Shown here: positions 26,998-36,629 of the stretch, piece by piece
Layout: every line of letters starts with the position of its first letter
Position numbering within the stretch: position 1 is the first letter of the stretch
DNA from: Anaerolineae bacterium
Lineage (GTDB): Bacteria > Chloroflexota > Anaerolineae > Aggregatilineales > Phototrophicaceae
Assembly (NCBI GenBank): GCA_022843745.1
Contig: JALHNB010000003.1
Coordinates: 182,126 to 246,125, forward strand
Direction: 5' to 3'
Length of the DNA: 64,000 nt
Made by a program: the position numbers and the translations under genes
The notes under the pieces: model-generated
What the model saw: only the letters and a program-made list of their open reading frames with translations
Database searches by the model: none
What the model was told of the DNA's origin: nothing

Positions 26998-28986
26998 CTA
27001 AACGTTTTCGACATTTGGCTTCAGATACGATGCCAGTTTACGCGCGACTCCCTGCGGGCCAAGATCAACCGAGAGCAGTTCAATCTTGTCTTTGTCGATT
27101 ATCGCCTTCAATTCGTCGTCGTCGGTTTCGCCCGTGCGGATCGCTTTCGCCAGTGTATCGGCAAAACGACCACTGCCTTCCAGCACCAGCATCGGAAATT
27201 TCAAGCGTTCCGTGACAGTCAGACGGTAAACTTCCTGACGCACAATATTCCCGCCATTGATGACCAGTCCTAATCCTGGGCATTGACCGGAGCCTGTCAG
27301 CGCGTAGGCAAGCTGCACGATCATGTCGGTTTCGTCGCCCCAATCACCCTCGGAGGTGAGAACAAAATGCGAATGACCGGGATCGAGGTCATAGCCGTTG
27401 GGGTTATCGTAGCCTTTATATTTGACCAGATTAATCGGAGCGACACCGATCAGCGGGAAGCTCGCGCCATTTTTGTGTCGTGCCTCACCCATCAATTTCA
27501 TCACGCCGGAATTCGTCCCGCCATCAACAATCGCGATGCCATTTTCCTGAGCGAAACGCGCCAGACCTTCCTCGATAATCGGGCCAGTGACCTTCATTTC
27601 GTCCGAGGCCATATCCATCGCGCCGCCGAGGATAAAAATGGCAGGGCGCGGCTCGATCAGATCAAGCGTCACCGTAACTTTGGCGGGGTCATCGTGATTG
27701 GAAACGCGCACCCCCATCGCCGGTACGCCATCGCCATCAAATGGGACAATAAATGATTCGTTGCTCAGGCTGACATCATCATCCAGCCCTTTGCCTTCAA
27801 CGACATGTTCTCGAATATAGGTAATGGCCTCGTCGATTTGCGAGGCGCTGTCCGGCAGAATTTTTGACAGACGTGAAAGCGCGACCAGCAAACTCGGCAC
27901 GGCATAGGCCAGATCACGCGGCACAATTTTGAGCAGAATCTTGAGCGTTTCTTCCGCTTCCTGAATTTTACCCACCGCCAACCGTGACAACAGCAAATCG
28001 GCATACGGCCAGTAATCGTCCGGGCTGATCTGCACTTTCTGACGCGCCAGACGTTCAACCTCACGATAGGTTTTAATCATGGCATCGACATCACCATTCA
28101 TTCCCTGATAAAGTGCTAGGTTGCTGAGGGGGTAGGGCGAATAGGGCGTAATTTTGGCGGCTTCTTTATAGGCATCAATGGCTTTGTTAAGCTGACCACG
28201 CTGCCGATAGAGCGCACCGAGCGTACACCACCACGATTCACCTTCTTCATCCAGCGATTTTGGCGCTCTGTCCAGTGCTTCCAGCAATTTCCCTTCGGCC
28301 TTGAGCAGATACGTCTCGCGATCGCTTCCCGGCGGTAACATTTCCCCTTTGCGGCGGTAGACATAGCCCATCGTCGCAATCGCCGAACAATAGGCGGGGT
28401 CGATTTCCAACGCGCGCTGGAGACAGGCCTCCGCGTCATTCAGCGCACCCTGTTGGGCGTAAATGTAGCCGAGGCGATAATGAATGACCGGGCTGTTATT
28501 ATTGAGGCTTAGGGCGCGTTTGTAGGTTTCAATAGCCGCATTGAGGTCTTTGGCGCGATATTGATCCTCACCCAAAGGCATGAGGGTCATCGCCAGAATG
28601 GTGTCCGATGTCTCCTGCCGCTGCTGGTCGATTCGCTTGTTGATCTCGGCCATTTGAGTTGTAAGGCCATCAATTACGCTTGGCAGCTTTTGGGTTTCGG
28701 GCGATTCGACGTGCTTCTGAAATTGCTGCCAGATATTGTCATAGCCTCGGCGCAACTGGTCAATCAGCTTACTCTGATCTTTGAGCTGGCGATTCAGGCG
28801 GATGTAGCCAAAAAGCGTGATCAGCAATATGACACCACTCGCCACGAGTGCTAGGAGCGACAGCGCGATGCTGGTGACAGCCAAAAGATCAGCCGAGACA
28901 CTACGCGAAGCATCCTGCGCAAATACGGCAGCAGGGGTTATCAACATCACCCACAAACTCAAACTGAATAGGGCTATACGACGCAT
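26998..28986 (-). CDS. TPR membrane protein with C-terminal LSDAT/SLOG-like domain
   Basis: A 662-residue protein. The ATG at 28986 follows AAGGA and starts a signal peptide (MRRIALFSLS... to VFAQ). A membrane helix at about 35-60 and a coiled coil follow. TPR units at about 120-400 closely match the paralogue downstream (SPVIHYRLGYIYAQQG). Residues about 445-660 resemble the LSDAT_prok (SLOG, TRPM-like) family: FILGGAMD, IVDGGTNSGVMK, PLIGVAPINLVKYKG and LVINGGNIVRQEVYR have the Gly-rich turns expected of a Rossmannoid nucleotide-binding fold. SLOG domains are thought to bind NAD-derived or similar nucleotide ligands in stress or conflict signalling. The function here is inferred. Confidence 0.75.
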   Translation of the reverse strand: MRRIALFSLSLWVMLITPAAVFAQDASRSVSADLLAVTSIALSLLALVASGVILLITLFGYIRLNRQLKDQSKLIDQLRRGYDNIWQQFQKHVESPETQKLPSVIDGLTTQMAEINKRIDQQRQETSDTILAMTLMPLGEDQYRAKDLNAAIETYKRALSLNNNSPVIHYRLGYIYAQQGALNDAEACLQRALEIDPAYCSAIATMGYVYRRKGEMLPPGSDRETYLLKAEGKLLEALDRAPKSLDEEGESWWCTLGALYRQRGQLNKAIDAYKEAAKITPYSPYPLSNLALYQGMNGDVDAMIKTYREVERLARQKVQISPDDYWPYADLLLSRLAVGKIQEAEETLKILLKIVPRDLAYAVPSLLVALSRLSKILPDSASQIDEAITYIREHVVEGKGLDDDVSLSNESFIVPFDGDGVPAMGVRVSNHDDPAKVTVTLDLIEPRPAIFILGGAMDMASDEMKVTGPIIEEGLARFAQENGIAIVDGGTNSGVMKLMGEARHKNGASFPLIGVAPINLVKYKGYDNPNGYDLDPGHSHFVLTSEGDWGDETDMIVQLAYALTGSGQCPGLGLVINGGNIVRQEVYRLTVTERLKFPMLVLEGSGRFADTLAKAIRTGETDDDELKAIIDKDKIELLSVDLGPQGVARKLASYLKPNVENV

Positions 28987-29055
28987 CTGTTTATGTCCTT
29001 CATGCCCATCGTTAAAATCAGTATTGCAGTGAATCGGCGAAAATACAAATAGCAA

Positions 29056-29154
29056 TTTTCGATATTCAGACCTTACATAACGTAGCCATTTTCGACACTC
29101 AAACATTGCGTAACCTAGTCGTTTCCGATGTTCAAACATTGCGCAACCGGGAAA
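29056..29154. repeat. Three 33-bp imperfect tandem repeats in a divergent promoter region
   Basis: Units begin at 29056, 29089 and 29122, each starting TTTTCGA or TTTCCGA and containing TTCA(A/G)AC.TT.C.TAAC. They lie between the LSDAT protein and mutY genes. Read on the minus strand they would encode an 11-residue repeat upstream of the chosen start of the LSDAT gene, but a signal peptide downstream makes translation unlikely. Confidence 0.7.
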
Positions 29155-29201
29155 TAGTCTCTATCATATCGTTGGTCGCTCATCATATCCTGAGAAAATT
29201 T

Positions 29202-30278
29202 ATGCCCTCTATTGCCCCGGCTTTGCTGGCCTGGTATGACCGCGAAGCTGCTGATTTTCCCTGGCGCAGAACGCACGATGCTTACGCGGTCTGGCTGTCC
29301 GAAATTATGCTGCAACAGACCCAGGTTGAAACCGTTATCCCCTATTACGAGCGTTTTTTAGCGGCATTCCCGACGGTTCAAGCGTTAGCGGACGCGCCTC
29401 TTGATACGGTGCTGAAGCGTTGGGAAGGGCTGGGATATTACAGCCGTGCGCGTAACCTGCACCGTGCGGCGCAAATCGTGGCGCAGGAAATGGGCGGCAA
29501 TTTTCCATCTACTGCCGACGAGTTGGAAAAATTACCGGGCATTGGGCGCTATACAGCAGGCGCTATCTCCAGCATCGCTTTCGGACAGCGTGCGCCCGTC
29601 CTCGACGGCAATGTGATACGGGTTTTCGCCCGCCTGACCGATCTCAACACCGAAGTGACTCAAAATGCGGTCAAGATGAAGCTGTGGACACTGGCGGAAG
29701 ATTGGCTGCCTGCTGAACGCGCGGGTGATTACAACCAGGCGCTGATGGAACTGGGGCGCACCGTCTGTAAGCCGCGTAATCCATTGTGCGGTATCTGCCC
29801 GATACAAGCGCATTGTGCCGCGTTCACGAACGGCACACAAAACGAACGCCCTGTCAAAGCGAAAAAAGCGCCTGTTCCTCATTATGATGTTGCGGCAGGT
29901 GTTATCTGGAATGATGTGGGCCAACTGCTCATCGCGCAGCGCCCACTGAAAGGCTTGCTCGGCGGATTATGGGAATTTCCCGGCGGCAAGCAGGAGCAAG
30001 GCGAAACCCTGCCCGAATGCCTGAAACGCGAACTGCGCGAAGAACTGGCGATTGAAGTCGAGGTCGAGGATTTATTTACCGTTGTGCATCACGGCTTCAC
30101 GCATTTCAAAATCACGCTCCACGCTTTCATGTGCCGATACCGCAGCGGCGCACCACAAAAAATAGGCGTTCATGATTGGGCGTGGGTGTCGGTGAATGAA
30201 CTCGACCAGTATAGTTTTGGCAAGGCAGATCGTGAAGTCATCGCGGCGCTGAATGCAAGAAAAACAATGCTTCTTTAA
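29202..30278 (+). CDS. mutY: A/G-specific adenine DNA glycosylase MutY with complete Nudix box
   Basis: A 358-residue repair enzyme that removes adenine mispaired with 8-oxoguanine. The helix-hairpin-helix is LEKLPGIGRYTAGAI and the catalytic Asp lies in VLDGNVIRVFARL. The catalytic Glu lies in QQTQVETVIPYYERF. The [4Fe-4S] cluster cysteines are in CKPRNPLCGICPIQAHC. The C-terminal third is a Nudix-like domain with an unusually complete Nudix box, GKQEQGETLPECLKRELREEL, so it may also hydrolyse oxidised nucleotides. The ATG at 29202 begins the normal MutY N-terminus; an upstream in-frame ATG is in the repeat region. Confidence 0.94.
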   Translation: MPSIAPALLAWYDREAADFPWRRTHDAYAVWLSEIMLQQTQVETVIPYYERFLAAFPTVQALADAPLDTVLKRWEGLGYYSRARNLHRAAQIVAQEMGGNFPSTADELEKLPGIGRYTAGAISSIAFGQRAPVLDGNVIRVFARLTDLNTEVTQNAVKMKLWTLAEDWLPAERAGDYNQALMELGRTVCKPRNPLCGICPIQAHCAAFTNGTQNERPVKAKKAPVPHYDVAAGVIWNDVGQLLIAQRPLKGLLGGLWEFPGGKQEQGETLPECLKRELREELAIEVEVEDLFTVVHHGFTHFKITLHAFMCRYRSGAPQKIGVHDWAWVSVNELDQYSFGKADREVIAALNARKTMLL

Positions 30279-30290
30279 GGTACGTTTTTT

Positions 30291-31451
30291 ATGACCAGTA
30301 AACGACAAATTATTGCGCTTTCTTTGTGCGTAATCTTCGCGCTCACCATCGGTAACGCGATCATGGCCTTGCTGCCTGTTTATGCGGCTCTGGCTGGCAT
30401 GGATTCTTCCAGCACAGGCAACTACATGGCATTCGCATTTTTTGCGCTGTCGGCGGGTTCGATCCTCGCAGGCTGGTTATCGCGCCGTTTCCAGCTTCAT
30501 AAACCGTTTCTCGTCGCCATCGGCCTCATCAATATTCCGCTGTACTGGCTGATGCAGTCAATTACCGATTTTGGCATGTTGATGCTTGCGATCTCGTTTG
30601 TGTGGTTTTTGGGCGGCATCTCGTTTGCGATGACGAACATCCTGGCGGCGCTGTCCGCTAACGAAACCGAGCGTGGCAAGGTTTTTGGGATCATCGCCTT
30701 AGCAATGGGCATCGGCACACTGTGTGGCGGCGCGATTGCTGGCCCGATTGCGGATCGTTGGGGCTTCTCCGCGCTGTTGCTGGTTTCGGCAGTGCTTCAG
30801 ATTCTCTATGTCGGTGTGGCGCTGCTACTGGAAGACAAGAAAAGTCATACTGTTCATGCTGGCAACCAGGCCGAAAGCAGCTCAGAAGCGCCGTTGGGGA
30901 GCACATTTTATTTGCTCCTGGGTGCGAACGCTGTCGCCAGTATCGCGATGTTTGTGAGCAACCTCGGCAGGCCGTTAGGCATGAACGCGCTGCAATTCGA
31001 CGCGACTGCGATTTCCAGCGTGGTTGCGGTTGGCTCGGCAATTACACTGCCTATTCCAGCGTTTATCGGTTGGCTTTCTGACCGCATCGGGCGCAGAGGT
31101 TTGATCGCGGCCTGTTATCTCATGGGCGCGTTGGGGCTGACCATGTTGATGGTATCGACAGATTTATGGCATTTCTGGCTGTCGTCGGTGCTGATCGCAT
31201 TTATCAGCGCCAGTAATGGATTGACTTCGGCGCTAGTGGCGGACATTATTCCCCGCCGATCATTGGGGCTTGGGCTGTCATTGATAAATACAGGCGGATT
31301 TTTAGCGGGTATTGTCGGTTTCGCGGGTACAGGCTATGTGATTCAAGGCGTGGGGCTGCCGACAACCTTCATGTTAGGCGCGGCACTGCCCCTGATCGCC
31401 ATCATACTGCTTATCCCGATCCGGCACGTGCTGAAGCCAGCGCCGATTTGA
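30291..31451 (+). CDS. Major facilitator superfamily transporter
   Basis: A 386-residue polytopic membrane protein with about 12 helices. The motif WLSRRFQLHKP after helix 2 and WLSDRIGRRG after helix 8 are the two MFS loop motifs. A central cytoplasmic loop (about 180-200) is rich in Glu and Ser. It starts 12 bases after mutY, so the two are probably co-transcribed. The substrate (drug, sugar or other) cannot be read from the sequence. Confidence 0.85.
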   Translation: MTSKRQIIALSLCVIFALTIGNAIMALLPVYAALAGMDSSSTGNYMAFAFFALSAGSILAGWLSRRFQLHKPFLVAIGLINIPLYWLMQSITDFGMLMLAISFVWFLGGISFAMTNILAALSANETERGKVFGIIALAMGIGTLCGGAIAGPIADRWGFSALLLVSAVLQILYVGVALLLEDKKSHTVHAGNQAESSSEAPLGSTFYLLLGANAVASIAMFVSNLGRPLGMNALQFDATAISSVVAVGSAITLPIPAFIGWLSDRIGRRGLIAACYLMGALGLTMLMVSTDLWHFWLSSVLIAFISASNGLTSALVADIIPRRSLGLGLSLINTGGFLAGIVGFAGTGYVIQGVGLPTTFMLGAALPLIAIILLIPIRHVLKPAPI

Positions 31452-31458
31452 TCCGCTA

Positions 31459-34400
31459 CTAACCCTTCATGGTCAGCACTTCACGCGGCTTGCTGCCTTC
31501 CTGCGCTGGGCCGACAATCCCCTGTTCTTCCATCATGTCGATTAAACGGGCGGCGCGCGTATAGCCGATGCGCAAACGGCGCTGCAAGAGCGAAACGGAT
31601 GCCTTATTCAGGCGGCGTACCATTTCGACAGCCTGATCGTAAAGCTCGTCCTGTCCATCCGCCAATCCTTCATCATCATCGTCGGTGACAAGATTGCCGT
31701 TGATGCTTTTTGGGCTTTCATCCCAGAATGCTTGCTGGGCAATCGGACTCATCGAACGCTGAACCACATCACGCGGCCTCTCATTATCCTCATCATCCAG
31801 AACGAGAGCCGTAATTGGCCGTGCAGGTTCGTCTTCAGCCGTGAAATTCTTCCAATAGCGCGTGATATTGTTGATCTCGGTATCAGATAAATATACACCT
31901 TGCAGACGAAGCGCCGCTGGCGAATCACCGCTGAGATACAGCATATCACCTTTACCCAGCAGCTTTTCCGCGCCGGGCTGGTCGAGGATAACACGGCTAT
32001 CGACACCACCCGCTACCGCGAAGGCAGCACGAGCTGGGAAGTTGGCTTTAATCAGACCCGTGACGACATCGACGGATGGACGCTGCGTTGCGATCACGAG
32101 ATGAATGCCTGTAGCACGTGCCAGCGCCGCTATACGAGTGATAACACGCTCAGTTTCATCCGGCGCAAGCATCATCAGATCAGCTAATTCGTCAATGATG
32201 ACGACAATATAGGGCATTTTGTCAAGTTCGGGCGCAAGATGCTTGTTGAAATCCTCGATATTACGTGCGCCTGCGTTGCTGAACTGTTTGTAGCGCTCGT
32301 CCATTTCGCGCGTGACCCATTTCAGCACACCGACGATGCGTTCGAGATCGACCACGACAGGCGCGACCAGATGCGGAATGCCGTTGTACCCGGTCAATTC
32401 AACGCGCTTCGGATCAACCATGATGAATTTAACCGAATCAGGCGTGTTATTCACAATCAACCCGGCGATAATGGCGTTCACCAGCACCGATTTACCAGAA
32501 CCCGTCGTTCCTGCGATCAGCAAGTGAGGCATACTGGCGAGATCGGCGGCAATCGGCGCACCGTCCACACTCTGACCGAGCGCAATTGCCAAAGGTGATT
32601 TGGCGCGAATCTTTTTAAATGCGTCCGAGTCCATCACGTCACGCAAACTCACCACAGAAGCCTCGTCGTTCGGGACTTCGATACCGACGTAGCCTTTGCC
32701 GGGGACAGGCGCTTCGATACGGATTGATTTTGCGCCAAGTGCCAACTGGAGGTCTTTATCAAGCTGGGCAATCGCGCCGACTTTCACGCGATTCTTTTTA
32801 CCAGAGCGCATGACAAGATAATCCGGTTCGACACCGAACTGCGTAATCACCGGGCCTGTATTGACTTCGACCACACGCCCTGGCGCACCAAAACTGAGCA
32901 GCGTTTCTTCAATCGTGCGGGCGCGTGCCAAAAGCTGTTCACGATCCATATCGGTTTCCGAACCCGTGTTGAGCAGCGTCTTGTAGTCCGGCAGCTTCCA
33001 GTTTTTGCGCGACCTGCGGACAGGCACACCTGATGATGTCGTCATCACGGGCGGCGTGTCCGGCTTTTTGAAAGCAGGCGAAGGTGCGGCAGCTGGTGCT
33101 GGTGGTGCGGTTGGCAACGGCGTAGCATTTGCAATCGTCGCTTCAGCAGGTGTCAGTTTAGGGTCATCTTTGGTGATGTTAATTGTAGGTCTTGGCCTGA
33201 TCTCATCCGATGGATATGCCGCCTGACTGACCGGACGCATGGGCGCACTAGCCGCTGGCGGAGTCGCAGCGGGTGTCACACTTGCAGCAGGTCTTTCCGG
33301 CACACCGGACGCAGCCGGCGCGGTGGGCGTATTCGGCGTGGCAGACGCAGCAGGTGAAAGCTGTCCGGTGCGGATCGCATTCAATCGTTCGCGGCGTTCT
33401 GCCAATGAGCCTGTATCACCTGTTGATGGGAACTGCGATGATGCTGGTGAAGGTGCTGACCCGGCAGGTTTCGCCCAGGGGCTTTCCGGGCGCGGCAGTG
33501 GGCCTGTACCCTTCGGCTTGGCTGGCCCCAAATTCACTAACTGCTCGTCCTCTTCGTCTTCATCCTCGTCGTCAATGTCAAAATCTTCGTCTTCCGGCGC
33601 CTCTGTCGGTAGCGATTGACTATTGGTTGCCTGGAATGGCCGAATCGTCTCACGCAGCGGCGCAGACGTGGCAGGAGATGATTCTGGCATCTTGAATCCG
33701 TTGGACGCTGGAGGAGCAGCCATCGTTGGCGTTGCAGGCGGCTTCATCAGATCGCCCAGACGCACTGGGCCAGAATCTTCAGGCTTCGTTTCGCTGTCCG
33801 TCTTGAATAGTGACGCAGCGCTGGGCGTTGGCCTGGCGATTGGCGGCATCGGCGATGTCGGTGAGAGTGGCGATGTTGACGGCCTGGGTGCTGCCGAAGC
33901 TGGCATCGCTGCTGGCGCGGCAGGCAAAACGGGATTTGGACTGGTTACAGGTGCTTGCGGCGGTGTTGCAGGCGCACCGGGCGCAGGTTTGCCAGCCACA
34001 CCCGCTAAAGTCCCTGGCTTTTCGGCAGAGGCAGCGTTTTTATCAGGGGTCCCTGAACGGTTAAACAGCCGCCCAGACATTAAGCCGCCTGATTTTTCTT
34101 TTTCGGTAGCCGGATTTGGCGATTCAGCCTGCGGTTTTGGCGATGCTTCAGCAGGTTTACTCCCCGGCAAAGCAATTGTCGGGACTGCGCTCCTCAAGCG
34201 AGACGCAAACGAGGATTTCGCTGCCAGAGGTTGGGCGCTGGCAGAGGCGGCAGTGGCTGGCGCAGTCGGCACTTCAACGGGAACAGACTCGTTATTATCG
34301 AAAAATGCCGTGACGGTTCTGCCACCCATTGTGATCGGGATCGGACGCGGTTCGGGCAATGGCAGCGTCATATTCTGCATTTCGGCAGCAGCAGGTACAG

Positions 34401-36390
34401 GCAGAGCCGGTACTTTGGGCGCGGCGATTTCACCCGCGTTGGGCTTGCTAACGCTGATTTGCTGGGCAGCGACGGCGGCAGCCTGGGCAGCAGCAAGACG
34501 CGCGGCGGCCTGCCGGGACTGGACACGGCGCTGACGTGCAGCAAAGAAACTGCGCCCAATACTGATGAAGAAAACCGCGATTTCAGCGGCGCTGATCCGC
34601 AGCAGCAGCATCGCGCCGATAAAGATCATCCCAATGACCGAAACGACCATCCCATACTCGGTGATATTGGTAACAAGCAGCATATAGAGCTGTGAACCCA
34701 GATAACCACCGCCTCGACCTAATGTGTACGAGATTTCTAATTGCAATTGCAGGTCGCTCAGGTTTGAAGGATCAATCCCGCGATAAAGATCGTTAAAAGA
34801 TTCGGTGTATTGAAATAGAATCAGTGTGCCGACATACAAAATGACCAGCCCGACGATGCGCGTAGGCTGAATCACAGGCGCTTGATCCCCAAAATGGCGG
34901 ATAATCAGCCACAAGCCAATCGCGAACATGGTGAAGGGGACGGCAATTGCGCCCCAGCCCAACAACTGCGCCAAAAATGTGTTGACTGCTTCGGTAAGCT
35001 GGCCTTTAGTGGCGGACATGCTGCTGAAAAACAGCGCCAGTGAGCCTAATAGCAGCACGACACCGAGAATATCCAGCTTATTATCTAAACTCAGGCCAGT
35101 CTGATCGACACGCGGCGCTTTACTGGCTTTTTCTGCTCGTTCACGAATACTGGGCGTTTTTTTGGTGTCTTTAGCACCCAGGAATGGAAGGCTGGTTTTG
35201 ATGCGCTCGGCAAAACTGACTTTGGGCACGGCTTTTGTACCCGCAGAGGACGAGCCAGACGACATGCCTGACCTGCTGCCAAGTGGAGGACGACTGGCGC
35301 TCGATGCGCTCGAACTGCCGCCATACGACGATGTCGGAGATTTTGCTGCCGTGCCAGAAGATTTTTCGTCTTTATTACCGATACCCAGGCGAGAAGTCAG
35401 ACCGCCCAGCCCTTTAGTAACACCTGCGAGCGGGCCGCCTGAAGATGATTTCGGTGTCGCAGGCTTTTGACCGCTTTTATCACCGCCGCCAAAACGCGAT
35501 GTCAGGCCGCCTAAACCTTTAGTAACGCCAGAGAGTGGACTGCTACTGCTCCCGCCCGACGAGGATTTCGGCGCGGCTGGTTTTTCGCTTTTATCACCAC
35601 CGCCAAAGCGTGATGTCAGGCCGCCTAAACCTTTAGCGACACCCCCAATTCCACCTAAACCTTTACCCTTATCATCTTTATCGGCATCTCTGCTTTTATT
35701 TGCGTCCCCCGCGCTCGAAGGCACAGGGCTTCGGAGTGATGACCCCGATGAGGAAGAGCCGCTCGACGGACTCGATGGTGAAGACCCGCCGCCATAGGTC
35801 GGACGTGGTGCACCCGGTGATGACGCTGAACCCGGTGATGTCGGCGAAGACCCTCCCCCGTAAGTCGGACGTGGTGCTCCGGGCGATGACGGTGAACTCG
35901 GTGATGTTGGTGAAGACCCGCCACTATAGGTCGGACGTGGTGCGCCCGGTGATGACGGTGAACTCGGTGATGTTGGCGACGATCCGCCGCCATAGGTCGG
36001 ACGTGGTGCGCCCGGCGATGATGGTGAACTCGGCGATGACCCGCCACCATAAGTCGGGCGTGGTGCGCCCGGTGATGACGGTGAACTCGGTGACGTTGGC
36101 GACGATCCGCCGCCATAGGTCGGACGCGCTGCGCCAGGGCTTCCCGGCAGGTTCGATGTCCCGCCATAAGGTTTGCCTGGGACATTTGAACGTCCAGCAT
36201 CACCCGGTAATCGCGAGGAGGAGCCAAAACCGCTGCTACTGCTACTCGACGATGTAAATGGATTAGATGTTGGAAGACGGCTGCGACGTGCAAGCTGTTC
36301 GTCCTCGCTATCTTCTTCCTCTTCTTCGTCCTCATCCTCAATGAGTTCGTCGTCGGGATCGTTTTCGTCGTCTCTATCTCGGTAACTCAT
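31459..36390 (-). CDS. ftsK: DNA translocase FtsK/SpoIIIE with very long repetitive linker
   Basis: A 1643-residue DNA translocase that pumps chromosome ends through the closing septum. Residues 1-35 are strongly acidic. Residues about 83-215 hold six copies of an RPTYGGGSS/SPSSP repeat, and about 245-345 hold KGLGGLTSRFGGGDKS-type repeats. Four or more membrane helices lie at about 435-640. A Pro/Ala-rich linker of more than 450 residues follows. The motor has Walker A AGTTGSGKS (near 1297) and Walker B VVIIDELADL, and the C-terminal gamma winged helix ends the protein (SLLQRRLRIGYTRAARLIDMM). SpoIIIE and E. coli FtsK are about 790 and 1330 residues long. AAGG precedes the ATG. Confidence 0.93.
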   Translation of the reverse strand: MSYRDRDDENDPDDELIEDEDEEEEEDSEDEQLARRSRLPTSNPFTSSSSSSSGFGSSSRLPGDAGRSNVPGKPYGGTSNLPGSPGAARPTYGGGSSPTSPSSPSSPGAPRPTYGGGSSPSSPSSPGAPRPTYGGGSSPTSPSSPSSPGAPRPTYSGGSSPTSPSSPSSPGAPRPTYGGGSSPTSPGSASSPGAPRPTYGGGSSPSSPSSGSSSSGSSLRSPVPSSAGDANKSRDADKDDKGKGLGGIGGVAKGLGGLTSRFGGGDKSEKPAAPKSSSGGSSSSPLSGVTKGLGGLTSRFGGGDKSGQKPATPKSSSGGPLAGVTKGLGGLTSRLGIGNKDEKSSGTAAKSPTSSYGGSSSASSASRPPLGSRSGMSSGSSSAGTKAVPKVSFAERIKTSLPFLGAKDTKKTPSIRERAEKASKAPRVDQTGLSLDNKLDILGVVLLLGSLALFFSSMSATKGQLTEAVNTFLAQLLGWGAIAVPFTMFAIGLWLIIRHFGDQAPVIQPTRIVGLVILYVGTLILFQYTESFNDLYRGIDPSNLSDLQLQLEISYTLGRGGGYLGSQLYMLLVTNITEYGMVVSVIGMIFIGAMLLLRISAAEIAVFFISIGRSFFAARQRRVQSRQAAARLAAAQAAAVAAQQISVSKPNAGEIAAPKVPALPVPAAAEMQNMTLPLPEPRPIPITMGGRTVTAFFDNNESVPVEVPTAPATAASASAQPLAAKSSFASRLRSAVPTIALPGSKPAEASPKPQAESPNPATEKEKSGGLMSGRLFNRSGTPDKNAASAEKPGTLAGVAGKPAPGAPATPPQAPVTSPNPVLPAAPAAMPASAAPRPSTSPLSPTSPMPPIARPTPSAASLFKTDSETKPEDSGPVRLGDLMKPPATPTMAAPPASNGFKMPESSPATSAPLRETIRPFQATNSQSLPTEAPEDEDFDIDDEDEDEEDEQLVNLGPAKPKGTGPLPRPESPWAKPAGSAPSPASSQFPSTGDTGSLAERRERLNAIRTGQLSPAASATPNTPTAPAASGVPERPAASVTPAATPPAASAPMRPVSQAAYPSDEIRPRPTINITKDDPKLTPAEATIANATPLPTAPPAPAAAPSPAFKKPDTPPVMTTSSGVPVRRSRKNWKLPDYKTLLNTGSETDMDREQLLARARTIEETLLSFGAPGRVVEVNTGPVITQFGVEPDYLVMRSGKKNRVKVGAIAQLDKDLQLALGAKSIRIEAPVPGKGYVGIEVPNDEASVVSLRDVMDSDAFKKIRAKSPLAIALGQSVDGAPIAADLASMPHLLIAGTTGSGKSVLVNAIIAGLIVNNTPDSVKFIMVDPKRVELTGYNGIPHLVAPVVVDLERIVGVLKWVTREMDERYKQFSNAGARNIEDFNKHLAPELDKMPYIVVIIDELADLMMLAPDETERVITRIAALARATGIHLVIATQRPSVDVVTGLIKANFPARAAFAVAGGVDSRVILDQPGAEKLLGKGDMLYLSGDSPAALRLQGVYLSDTEINNITRYWKNFTAEDEPARPITALVLDDEDNERPRDVVQRSMSPIAQQAFWDESPKSINGNLVTDDDDEGLADGQDELYDQAVEMVRRLNKASVSLLQRRLRIGYTRAARLIDMMEEQGIVGPAQEGSKPREVLTMKG
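35745..36144 (-). repeat. Coding tandem repeats in the ftsK N-terminal region
   Basis: DNA repeats of about 57-66 bp encode six copies of an RPTYGGGSSPTSPSSP-type unit. Copies differ by a few codons and in length, as expected of slippage or unequal crossing over. This region is likely to vary between strains. Confidence 0.88.
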
Positions 36391-36629
36391 GCCGTTTACC
36401 TTACTGACTAATTATCCGGCTTGATTATGGTGCAACGAATCCAAAAGCCATTAAGCCACGTTTATCATACCACATTTATCCTGATTATGGGATAAGTTTA
36501 GCACAAGAGTTCTATTAGAATCGGGAAGGAGTGATTCTCGTAATATTCCGCAACTGATGTGAGCGCAAAGCTGAAATTATGATACAATGAGGGTGTAGTA
36601 AGATTCAGCCTTCACTCGGAGATCATCCT

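Noticed and set aside
28987..29139. N-terminal extension of the LSDAT/TPR protein with an 11-residue repeat
   Set aside because: A typical signal peptide with its own ribosome site begins at 28986, which would make an upstream extension block export. Kept only as a DNA repeat.
33623..34534. A 303-codon plus-strand frame rich in Gly and Ala
   Set aside because: It is the antisense of the Pro/Ala-rich linker of ftsK; low-complexity GC-rich codons leave the opposite strand open. No ribosome site or domain.
35745..36144. CRISPR-like array in the ftsK 5' region
   Set aside because: The repeats are in-frame coding repeats with no constant repeat/unique spacer pattern. No CRISPR array or cas gene was seen in the window.
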